DNA of 17,725 bases, taken from positions 1 through 17,725 of the forward strand of contig CAYUPY010000026.1 in the NCBI GenBank assembly GCA_964446595.1, written 5' to 3'. Below are positions 1 through 6,423 of this stretch, piece by piece. Source of the DNA: CAYUPY01 sp964446595. Its GTDB lineage: Bacteria > Patescibacteriota > Dojkabacteria > J137 > JAEUSD01. The notes below the pieces were generated by a model. The model made no database searches and was not told the DNA's origin. It saw nothing but the letters and a program-made list of their open reading frames with translations. How positions within the stretch are numbered: position 1 is the stretch's first letter; the number at the start of each line of letters is the position of its first letter. The position numbers and the translations under genes are program-made.

Positions 1-2
1 GA

Positions 3-2588
3 AACAACTGTAGCCAGAACTCAGCCACAGCTTGTAGAGGTAAAGCACCAGGCACAGTAATACCAATTGATGGAGGAAGCTGTACTTGTCAGGTAAACGG
101 TAGTGGAAACACGTGTGGATGCGGAGTGGATCAAGGAACAGCATGTAGTACAGGCACAGGTACTACTCCAAGTTGTCAAGGTAAAAGCGTGGGAGAGTCT
201 TGTAACATCTCTGGTGTCGGTACAGGGACTTGCGTTTACGCAGGTGGAGGAAAGGCTAACTGTAATTGTGAATTAAGAGGTTCCACCGAAAAAAGTTGTA
301 GTAGCGATCCTTCACTATGTGGGTCTAATGAATATTGTAATGGAAACGTATGCATTAAGAAGAAGGGCCTAGGAGAAAGTTGTAATGATGCCAAGGAATG
401 TGTAGTGGGCTCTTGCTCCTCGAGTGAGTTCGGAGGAAAAACGTGTGGTACTTCAGGAAGTAACACATGTACCGCAGCTAGTTGTAGTACAAATAACTAT
501 TGTAGTACTGCTACAGGTAAATGTCAGCCAAAAGTTTCTAACGGAAATATCTGCTCTACTAATACGCAGTGTCTTAGTGGAGTATGTAAAGGAACTTGTG
601 TAGCTCCAGGTGGGAATCAGTGTAATAACATAGATAAGTTCTGTTCAAATGATAAATTCTGTCAATCAGGTTACTGTGTAACAAAAAAAGGTAATGGGGC
701 GACATGTCTTAGCTCAGATGAATGTGGCGGCGGCAGAGTATGTTTACAAAACATCTGTCAAACTAGACCCAGTGGTAATCCTCCACCAGTGTTGGAGCCA
801 GGTGCATCCTGTGAACCTGGAAGATACTGTATAAGTGGAAGGAATAGTGAAGGGCTAGGTTATACATGTAGTAATGGTAAGCTAGAAGGACCAACTAAAC
901 TTGATGCTTGTGCTCCAAATGTGACTGAGGGCGGTAGTTGCGCAGGTGTCCCCCAATTCAGTAATGGAGAAGCTGGACGTGGGAAGTTTGTAGGATGTAA
1001 AGGTGCTCTCAATTGTTTCTGTGGTAACTCAGCTGATCCCGATAATATTGTATGTTTGCCAGATGTTGGAAATGACTCATGTGGTGCAAATCCTGAATAT
1101 TTAGGTAATGAACCTGGGAATGGTAGTAGTAGTTCTAGCCCAAGTTCTACACCTCCTGGCGGAACAACATCAAGCGGTGGAACCGTTACACCACCCCCAC
1201 CACCGCCAACCAGTCCTGCTTGTGTTTACTTGAGAAGAACTAACGATAGTGGAAGCGTAAATACAGATGTACAATATACGCCAGGTGAACCCTTGTACTA
1301 CGCAGCTCAATACAGATGTACTGACGGTCCAAGTAGTCTTTCAGACCTAACTTTGACAATCATTGACCAAGGAGGTAATCAAATAATTACTCCTATCCCA
1401 CCGGATTCATCTAGCTATGATGCGGATAATGATCTATGTAGCTATAGTTGGGATATTCCTGGATCTGCTACTGCAGGGCAACCAGAAGGAACTCTTAACT
1501 TACGTATGATTAGCGAAAACTTCGGTACTGGTTCTAGTAACTTAGTAGTAGCCCCACAGGCATGTACTAAATTTATTACATATGGTTCAACCAGCACCAC
1601 CGATTATCAGTGTGTAGAGTTATTAATAGAATCTCCTGCAAATGCAACTACACAACCAACCCCTCCCGGCACTACGTACTCAATTAGTGCGGAATGGGTT
1701 TGTGAAGGATTAGAGGAAGATATTACAGTAGGTATCTTTGATGGAAGTAATAACCTTATCACTACTGGAGAACAAGTTGGAGAGGGTTCATTCAATCCTA
1801 CAACCGAAACATGTCGTTACACTTTCCAGGTTACCTCACCTGGAACAATGCCAGATGGTAACTATACTGTAAAACAAATGACCGATGGCACCCCTGCAAC
1901 CAGAGTAGATACACCTGTAGCATGTACTAAACCAATCACTAACAACAGTACAGCCACACCCCCACCAAGCATTATTGTGACCAAAGAAGGTGGTACAAGC
2001 TGTGCCGAAACTGTTGGCGATAACACGATTATTACCTGGTCAATTACAGTAACCAACAATGGACAAGTACCAACACTAGTATCTGACTTAGTAGATAACT
2101 TGCCACCATTAATAGATGGTACTACTGACTTGGCAAACATCTCACCAACGCCGACATCAGTAACATCAACTACGATCACTTGGGAGATTAATGAAAACTT
2201 TGCACCAGGTGAAACCAGGACATACTCTTACCAGATGGTACTTAGTCCAGCACAAGTTGCAGAGATAAATAACCTGCCGCTAGAAAACACTGCTGTGGCA
2301 GTTTACGGACCTGATGATGAAACATATGAGTTTGTATACGTGGTGGAAGTAGAGGAGTGTTTGCCAAACACTGGAATCTTTGATGCAGAAACTCTACCAC
2401 TGTGGATTGGTCTGCTACTAATTCTGGCTGGAATTGGAGTTAACCGTTATCCATACTTAACTAATGGAACTGAAAGCTTTGGTGAAGCTGTGTTAAGCGG
2501 ATTTGGCTTATTCAATCGTACCGAAGATGGTTACAAGTCAGGTGTGCTAAGGAAACAAGAGAGAAAGATGACTAAGCGGCAGCAGTAA
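3..2588 (+). CDS. LPNTG cell-surface protein with Cys-rich repeats (5' partial)
   Basis: The frame is open to the left edge, so the gene starts outside the window; the first in-window GTG (126) lies mid-domain. Residues below are counted from that GTG. Residues 1-320 are extremely Cys-rich, with about three ~35-residue repeats (about 65-97, 120-154, 173-206) of the pattern C-x4/5-C-x(n)-G-x-C...G-x-x-C...C-x(n)-C, probably disulfide-linked. A Ser/Pro/Gly linker (333-364, six prolines in a row) follows. Two mutually similar beta-domains come next (about 365-485 and 494-605), each ending in ACTKxIT, then a DUF11-like domain (about 615-742, ITWSITVTNNG, FAPGETRTYSY). The C terminus has LPNTG (746-750), a hydrophobic segment (757-773) and a ~47-residue tail ending KRQQ. 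The layout fits a secreted, sortase-anchored or membrane-anchored adhesin or stalk protein; the ligand is unknown. The tail is much longer than the few basic residues usual after a sortase signal, so simple membrane anchoring is the alternative. It overlaps the convergent sigma gene by 17 bp. Confidence 0.85.
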   Translation, partial: NNCSQNSATACRGKAPGTVIPIDGGSCTCQVNGSGNTCGCGVDQGTACSTGTGTTPSCQGKSVGESCNISGVGTGTCVYAGGGKANCNCELRGSTEKSCSSDPSLCGSNEYCNGNVCIKKKGLGESCNDAKECVVGSCSSSEFGGKTCGTSGSNTCTAASCSTNNYCSTATGKCQPKVSNGNICSTNTQCLSGVCKGTCVAPGGNQCNNIDKFCSNDKFCQSGYCVTKKGNGATCLSSDECGGGRVCLQNICQTRPSGNPPPVLEPGASCEPGRYCISGRNSEGLGYTCSNGKLEGPTKLDACAPNVTEGGSCAGVPQFSNGEAGRGKFVGCKGALNCFCGNSADPDNIVCLPDVGNDSCGANPEYLGNEPGNGSSSSSPSSTPPGGTTSSGGTVTPPPPPPTSPACVYLRRTNDSGSVNTDVQYTPGEPLYYAAQYRCTDGPSSLSDLTLTIIDQGGNQIITPIPPDSSSYDADNDLCSYSWDIPGSATAGQPEGTLNLRMISENFGTGSSNLVVAPQACTKFITYGSTSTTDYQCVELLIESPANATTQPTPPGTTYSISAEWVCEGLEEDITVGIFDGSNNLITTGEQVGEGSFNPTTETCRYTFQVTSPGTMPDGNYTVKQMTDGTPATRVDTPVACTKPITNNSTATPPPSIIVTKEGGTSCAETVGDNTIITWSITVTNNGQVPTLVSDLVDNLPPLIDGTTDLANISPTPTSVTSTTITWEINENFAPGETRTYSYQMVLSPAQVAEINNLPLENTAVAVYGPDDETYEFVYVVEVEECLPNTGIFDAETLPLWIGLLLILAGIGVNRYPYLTNGTESFGEAVLSGFGLFNRTEDGYKSGVLRKQERKMTKRQQ
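2361..2375 (+). other. LPNTG sortase-type sorting motif
   Basis: Codons for Leu-Pro-Asn-Thr-Gly lie 11 residues before a 17-residue hydrophobic stretch at the C terminus of the surface protein. In class A/D-type sortase substrates the enzyme cleaves between Thr and Gly and attaches Thr to a cell-envelope amine. No sortase gene is in the window. The unusually long post-membrane tail makes processing likely rather than certain. Confidence 0.7.
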
Positions 2589-3135
2589 ACTGCTGCCGCA
2601 ACTTCTTTACTATACGGTAGAGGATTGTACCTACATTAGATTCTGAAATCCCTAGAATTTTTGCTATCTTGCGGTTAGTATAACCTTCATAGAATTTTAG
2701 TATTATTATTTGTCTGTGTTGGGAAGATAGCGTATCAATGAATTTTTGCAAAGTACTTTTTTCCCAATCCAATCTAATTTCACTATCTAACGAGACTCTT
2801 TCTTCCGGCACATCTACTAATTGTTGCTCAAGTGAAGCAAAATTTTGTTGCGATTTTTGCCTGTAATAATCCATCAATAAATTATTGGCTATTCTGTATA
2901 ACCAAGCAGAGAAAGGGTGTCCCTTCCATACAAATTTCTCAATGTTTACTAAGGCTTTTTCAAATACTTGAGCAGTAAGATCATCAATCACAGCAGCATC
3001 CATTAGTTTTACTGCAAAGAAACGGCGTATGTGGGGCTGATAGTGCTCATATAAAGGAGCAAATTTAGCTGGATCGCTCTTCGCTGCCGCTATTAATTCC
3101 TTCTCCTTTTTAGGGGGCAGGGAAATCTTACTCAT
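2572..3135 (-). CDS. ECF-like sigma-70 family RNA polymerase sigma factor
   Basis: A 187-aa two-domain sigma factor. Region 2 spans about residues 24-95, with DDLTAQVFEKAL and the region 2.3/2.4-like FSAWLYRIANNLLMDYYRQK. Region 4 spans about 135-182, with LSSQHRQIIILKFYEGYTNRKIAKILGISESNVGTILYR as the -35-binding helix-turn-helix. Regions 1.1 and 3 are absent, as in group 4 (ECF) sigma factors, so it should direct core polymerase to a small regulon. It is the last gene of a three-gene operon: its ATG overlaps the stop of the MurF-like gene by 1 nt (TAATG), implying translational coupling. No classical membrane anti-sigma gene is adjacent. The stop is in a 17-bp overlap with the convergent surface-protein gene. 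Confidence 0.88.
   Translation of the reverse strand: MSKISLPPKKEKELIAAAKSDPAKFAPLYEHYQPHIRRFFAVKLMDAAVIDDLTAQVFEKALVNIEKFVWKGHPFSAWLYRIANNLLMDYYRQKSQQNFASLEQQLVDVPEERVSLDSEIRLDWEKSTLQKFIDTLSSQHRQIIILKFYEGYTNRKIAKILGISESNVGTILYRIVKKLRQQFTAAA
2576..2599. terminator. Stem-loop over the convergent stop codons
   Basis: GCGGCAGCAG (2576-2585) pairs perfectly with CTGCTGCCGC (2590-2599), with a 4-nt loop TAAA holding the plus-strand stop codon. The hairpin covers the 17-bp overlap between the surface-protein and sigma genes, where a bidirectional terminator is expected. Only broken T-runs follow (AACTTCTTTAC on plus; TTAGTCATCTTT on minus), so termination is inferred from position and stem strength. 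Confidence 0.5.
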
Positions 3136-3914
3136 TATCTACTCGGCTTAATTAAGTAAGCAAACCGCTTAATAGCAATAGGTGCAAATCCCTTTATAAT
3201 GAATAGATCTTCGCCAGTAATCTCTTTAGGTTGAGGTCTAACTAAATTGTTGTCCTCTGAGTCCAGCACAGTGACTTTATAGTCTTTATCTCTGGATGTT
3301 TGGAATTTTAAAAGCTCATCCACAACTTGCATCGGAATAGGATAAAAATGGTGAGTAGCATCAATTACAATGCTTCCATTTAAGCCTTTATATATCTTAA
3401 GCGTACTACCTTTAGGCTCAAAGTCTTCCAATATTGCTACTGAAATTTCTTCTTCAATCCCTAACTTTTTGCCTAGATTAATTGCAATTTGCTTATACTG
3501 ATTTAGGTCCGGGTTATGCGCTAACTTTGAAGTTGATATACGGTGTTGCGGCTGCAGCACGTTTATCCAAAATTTAGTCAGGTCGTTGTTAACTGTGTCC
3601 AGTTCTAATACCAAGACATGCTGGAATCGCTGCAGCCGCAACAGCTGCAACAAAGCTTTAGCCACCACTTTTATCCACTGCCATACATTTTGAGGATAAC
3701 CACGGACTCCAAACACAGTAAGGGGAATGGAAAACTCTGCCTTTGGAGATTGCAAGTTCTGTACTGCAGGGTAGTTTATATTAACTACTTGAAAAATTAA
3801 CTCACGTGCTACCGCATTTGCTCCCCGACCAACTACGGCTACAACTAGCGGCTGGTGTTTCCACAACACCAGCCGCGACAATAACGCTAAAAACTGTCTA
3901 AAAACCTGACGCAT
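3135..3914 (-). CDS. MurF-like Mur-ligase pseudoenzyme, shortened
   Basis: At 259 aa this is just over half the usual MurF length (~450 aa), but pieces match the MurF order. The N terminus (about 8-20) is hydrophobic, followed by VVAVVGRGANAVARELI (24-40) where Mur ligases have the ATP loop A-x-T-G-S-x-G-K-T-[ST]-T-K-E; the Lys-Thr is replaced by Ala-Asn. FSIPLTVFGVRGY (61-73) resembles the family N-E-x-G-x-P-L-T-[IL]-L segment, and HVLVLELDTVNNDL (99-112) resembles V-L-E-M-G-x-x-x-x-G-D. The central-domain remainder is missing. FEPKGSTLKIYKGLNGSIVIDATHHFYP (165-192) matches the MurF C-terminal F-x-P-x-x-G-R-x-x...G-x-x-I-I-D-D-[ST]-Y-N-A-N-P, with the Asn residues lost. LFIIKGFA (237-244) matches the late V-L-V-K-G-S segment. 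It is therefore probably unable to bind ATP normally or ligate. It is coupled by 1-nt overlaps to the unknown gene upstream and the sigma gene downstream, which suggests a regulatory or scaffold role. Confidence 0.65.
   Translation of the reverse strand: MRQVFRQFLALLSRLVLWKHQPLVVAVVGRGANAVARELIFQVVNINYPAVQNLQSPKAEFSIPLTVFGVRGYPQNVWQWIKVVAKALLQLLRLQRFQHVLVLELDTVNNDLTKFWINVLQPQHRISTSKLAHNPDLNQYKQIAINLGKKLGIEEEISVAILEDFEPKGSTLKIYKGLNGSIVIDATHHFYPIPMQVVDELLKFQTSRDKDYKVTVLDSEDNNLVRPQPKEITGEDLFIIKGFAPIAIKRFAYLIKPSR
3544..3643. repeat. 15-bp perfect inverted repeat inside the MurF-like gene
   Basis: TGTTGCGGCTGCAGC (3544-3558) is the exact reverse complement of GCTGCAGCCGCAACA (3629-3643), with 70 nt between. 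Both GC-rich arms lie in coding sequence of the MurF-like gene and encode unrelated amino acids. Confidence 0.9.
3848..3876. repeat. 12-bp perfect hairpin in the MurF-like gene
   Basis: GCGGCTGGTGTT (3848-3859) and AACACCAGCCGC (3865-3876) form a perfect stem with a 5-nt loop. It lies near the 5' end of the MurF-like coding region, 13 codons after its start. No T-run follows on either strand. Confidence 0.9.
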
Positions 3915-4300
3915 TAATTCTCGGCCTGATTCATAAAGTTTATCACAGTCGCCATAATAAAGCCTTTTATCACCGAAGTATTAGCACCTTGGTATACAGC
4001 AAGCACTTGCTCTAGAAATATTTGCATAAATTCTTTATGTTCTAAATCTATCTTGCTATCTACCCATGCAATAAGCGGCGCAATATATTCCTCAAAGCGT
4101 TCTACGCCAGAAATATCCAGTTTAGAGTAAGCTAGTTCAAGTTGCTGCCAGAAATATGGAGGCAACAAGAAACCTTTTTCCGTCTGCTTCAAACTCAAAT
4201 AGTTATAAATTTTAACAATATTTAGAGGACTAAACAGTTCATCAAAAGTTTCCTCATAATCCCCTCTTTCAAACCATGCACTTGTATCTATAGTATTCAT
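3914..4300 (-). CDS. Hypothetical protein, first gene of the sigma operon
   Basis: I do not recognise this 128-aa protein. It is acidic and probably mostly helical, rich in aromatic residues (DYEETFDELFSPLNIVKIYNYLSL, LLPPYFWQQLELAYSKLDI, FMQIFLEQVLAVYQG). There is no clear signal peptide, membrane helix or metal motif. Its stop codon overlaps the MurF-like start by 1 nt (TAATG), so the two proteins are probably made together. Its position at the head of an operon ending in an ECF-like sigma factor makes it a candidate anti-sigma or sensor component, but nothing in its sequence shows this. A TATAAT lies 28-33 bp upstream of its ATG. Confidence 0.75.
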   Translation of the reverse strand: MNTIDTSAWFERGDYEETFDELFSPLNIVKIYNYLSLKQTEKGFLLPPYFWQQLELAYSKLDISGVERFEEYIAPLIAWVDSKIDLEHKEFMQIFLEQVLAVYQGANTSVIKGFIMATVINFMNQAEN

Positions 4301-4327
4301 ATATTTTTTATTAAATTTATAAGCACT

Positions 4328-4333
4328 ATTATA
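4328..4333 (-). promoter_or_regulatory. -10 box for the sigma operon
   Basis: Read on the minus strand this is a perfect TATAAT, placed so that transcription would begin about 20 nt before the ATG at 4300. The -35 is weak (TTTAGT at 17-bp spacing, 4351-4356). It shares the 97-bp divergent region with the murA promoter. No Shine-Dalgarno sequence is seen before the ATG. Confidence 0.5.
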
Positions 4334-4362
4334 TCATCAATCAGTTACAAACTAAAATCTGT

Positions 4363-4391
4363 GTGACAACTTCTCTTTTTATCGTTATATT
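4363..4391 (+). promoter_or_regulatory. Sigma-70-type promoter of murA, implying a leaderless mRNA
   Basis: GTGACA (4363-4368) and TATATT (4386-4391) are separated by exactly 17 bp. Only 6 nt separate the -10 box from the murA ATG at 4398, so a start 6-8 nt downstream would fall on or next to the ATG. No Shine-Dalgarno sequence is present. This predicts a leaderless or nearly leaderless transcript for the first mur gene. Confidence 0.55.
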
Positions 4392-4397
4392 TAGCAT

Positions 4398-5690
4398 ATG
4401 GACATTAAAGTAACAGGAAATCGCAAATTGGAGGGTCGCATAACCCCTTCTGGAAATAAAAATGCTGTTCTACCAATGTTATGCGCTACGCTGCTTACAG
4501 ACGAACCAATCACTTTGACTAACGTCCCGGCACTCACTGATGTGGCAAAGATTTTAGATGTATATAGTCAACTAAACGTAAAAGTAGAGTTCAATGAGGC
4601 TAGTCAAACATTAAGAATTCAAAATGACCAAGTAAACTTGGACCAATTTAATGGTAATTTGCCATTGGGGATGCGCGCTAGCATCCTTTTGCTGGCCCCG
4701 ATGCTAGCGCGCTTCGGCCAACTAGACTTAGACTTCAATATTGGTGGTTGCTCCCTTGGTATCCGCGATGTAGATCCTCATATATACATGCTAGAAGAGC
4801 TAGGGGCTCAAGTGGAAAGAAATGGTGCCCAACTTAAACTCACGCTTTCCAATGGACGCTTTAAGGGCGCCAACCTGTGGCCTGACTATGCTAGTGTGAC
4901 CGGAACCGAGAATGCCATTATGGCCGCAGTATTAGCCGAAGGCACAACTGTTATTTATAATGCAGCTTGTGAGCCACATGTGCAAAATCTCTGTGAAATG
5001 TTAGTGTCCATGGGGGCTAAGATTGATGGTATTGGTAGTAACCGTTTAATTATAGAGGGAGTCGATCGCTTAGGTGGTTGCGAGGTAGAGGTAATCGCAG
5101 ATCACCATGAAATTACAACCTTTTTAGCCCTTGGTGCTATGACAGGAGGTAGAGTAGAGGTAGAGAATGCTTTACCAGAACACTTCCCACTAATTGTAAA
5201 TGCCTTTGCTAAGCTCGGTGTAGAAATAAAGTATGATGGAAATTTGGCTTACGTTGAAGAGAATCAGTCGTTTGAGCCAACTAAACCATTTACCGAAACT
5301 TTTATTAACCGAATAGAGGCTGCTCCATGGCCTTACTTTCCAGCAGACTTGCTCCCGCTTATGATTTCACTGTCACTAAAGACAAATGGAATTACGCGTT
5401 TCTGGAATAAGATTTATGAAGCAGGTTTATTCTGGACTGCAGAACTCGTAAAAATGGGAGCGAAGTTAGAACTCAGTGATCCTCACCGTCTTATGGTAAT
5501 CGGGCCTACTAAGCTGGAAGGTGCCAAACTTGACTGTCCCCCTATCATTCGCTCAACAGTAGCACTAATTATGGCTGCAATGGCTGCAGAAGGTGAATCG
5601 ATACTGTATAATATAGATACAGTATATCGAGCACATCCTAATTTTGTAGAAAACTTAAAAAAACTTGGTGCTGAAATAGAGGAAAAATAA
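4398..5690 (+). CDS. murA: UDP-N-acetylglucosamine 1-carboxyvinyltransferase (MurA)
   Basis: This enzyme transfers enolpyruvate from PEP to UDP-GlcNAc, the first committed cytoplasmic step of peptidoglycan synthesis. The 430-aa length fits the family. SGNKNAVLP carries the Lys21-Asn22 pair (E. coli K22/N23), GMRASI has Arg93 (R91), and GGCSLGIRDVDPH has the catalytic, fosfomycin-target Cys118 (C115) and Arg123 (R120). FPADLLPLM has Asp317 (D305) and PPIIRST has Arg385 (R371). Two other substrate arginines look substituted: E. coli ENRF (R331) aligns with EAGL, and DRGY (R397) aligns with DTVY followed by a 3-residue insertion. D-R-I-E-T-G-T is also altered (ADHHEITTF). It is the first gene of the mur cluster; its stop overlaps the next gene by 1 nt (TAATG). 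Confidence 0.92.
   Translation: MDIKVTGNRKLEGRITPSGNKNAVLPMLCATLLTDEPITLTNVPALTDVAKILDVYSQLNVKVEFNEASQTLRIQNDQVNLDQFNGNLPLGMRASILLLAPMLARFGQLDLDFNIGGCSLGIRDVDPHIYMLEELGAQVERNGAQLKLTLSNGRFKGANLWPDYASVTGTENAIMAAVLAEGTTVIYNAACEPHVQNLCEMLVSMGAKIDGIGSNRLIIEGVDRLGGCEVEVIADHHEITTFLALGAMTGGRVEVENALPEHFPLIVNAFAKLGVEIKYDGNLAYVEENQSFEPTKPFTETFINRIEAAPWPYFPADLLPLMISLSLKTNGITRFWNKIYEAGLFWTAELVKMGAKLELSDPHRLMVIGPTKLEGAKLDCPPIIRSTVALIMAAMAAEGESILYNIDTVYRAHPNFVENLKKLGAEIEEK
4673..4712. repeat. 13-bp perfect inverted repeat inside murA
   Basis: GCGCGCTAGCATC (4673-4685) and GATGCTAGCGCGC (4700-4712) are exact reverse complements around a 14-nt loop. The arms encode the conserved MRASI and PMLARF segments, and the first includes Arg93. 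The stem would form a strong hairpin in murA mRNA about 275 nt after the start codon. Confidence 0.92.
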
Positions 5691-6421
5691 TGGACAGACA
5701 AGAGCATCCAATTAATCAGGAAATAGTAGAAGCAGCAACTAAAGACCTGCTGAAATTGGTTGAGACACGAGAACTGCTACTTAGCCCAGCAAGAGCGTAT
5801 CGAAATTTGAACCGTATACGTATTGCCGTACGCCATTTGTCCCGAGACTCACACTTAGCTCATCAGGCTCCCATCACAACCTTGCGGACCTGGATTAATG
5901 ATGAAAAACAGCAACGGCCGGGTTCACCTAGTCTAGCGGCAATGGAGGTGATTACTAATACAATTGCCAAAGAAAATGAAATACATGACTGGAACCAATT
6001 GAAGATGGTTCTAGATGCGTATTGGAATGCTGCTAACGATTTATTATCAGAAGACACTATGAAGAGGCTCGACTATTTAACTGAACTCTTCATTGGTTAC
6101 TTCTTCCCTAATCCTACGAACGTACCAGAGAGAGTTAAAGGCATTCAAACTCTTTTCCTGCACCTACTAGAGCAAACTTGTGAAGCTGTTAAAGACCTTG
6201 ATGATGGTATACCCGAAAACCCATCTACAACCTGGACTAAGTGCTTTATTAGCAAGGCATACAAGCTACAGAACCCTGAGAGAGGCCACGGTTTCATCAC
6301 TGCCTGGATTAACATTACAGATCCAAGAAAGTTTAAAAATGTGGAATCCTTTTTTAGAGACCTTCATCCTGATTTCCTAATTGAAGCAATTGGAAAGAAA
6401 AGGAAAACTCGTAAGAAATAA
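5690..6421 (+). CDS. Hypothetical basic helical protein between murA and murC
   Basis: I do not recognise this 243-aa protein. It appears almost wholly alpha-helical and soluble, with no signal peptide or membrane segment. It has a basic patch (about residues 32-57, RAYRNLNRIRIAVRHLSR) and a strongly basic C-terminal tail (GKKRKTRKK), which would suit binding of nucleic acid or another polyanion. Its ATG overlaps the murA stop by 1 nt, and murC begins 2 nt after its stop, so it is embedded in the mur operon and co-translated with murA. This hints at a lineage-specific role in wall synthesis or its control; no catalytic motif is visible. Confidence 0.8.
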   Translation: MDRQEHPINQEIVEAATKDLLKLVETRELLLSPARAYRNLNRIRIAVRHLSRDSHLAHQAPITTLRTWINDEKQQRPGSPSLAAMEVITNTIAKENEIHDWNQLKMVLDAYWNAANDLLSEDTMKRLDYLTELFIGYFFPNPTNVPERVKGIQTLFLHLLEQTCEAVKDLDDGIPENPSTTWTKCFISKAYKLQNPERGHGFITAWINITDPRKFKNVESFFRDLHPDFLIEAIGKKRKTRKK

Positions 6422-6423
6422 CT

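Noticed and set aside
126..128. GTG as the start of the surface protein
   Set aside because: The frame stays open to the left edge with Cys-rich sequence like that downstream, and there is no signal peptide after the GTG.
318..743. DNA tandem repeats or CRISPR-like array in the Cys-rich region
   Set aside because: The repeats exist at protein level only; the DNA units differ and there are no uniform spacers.
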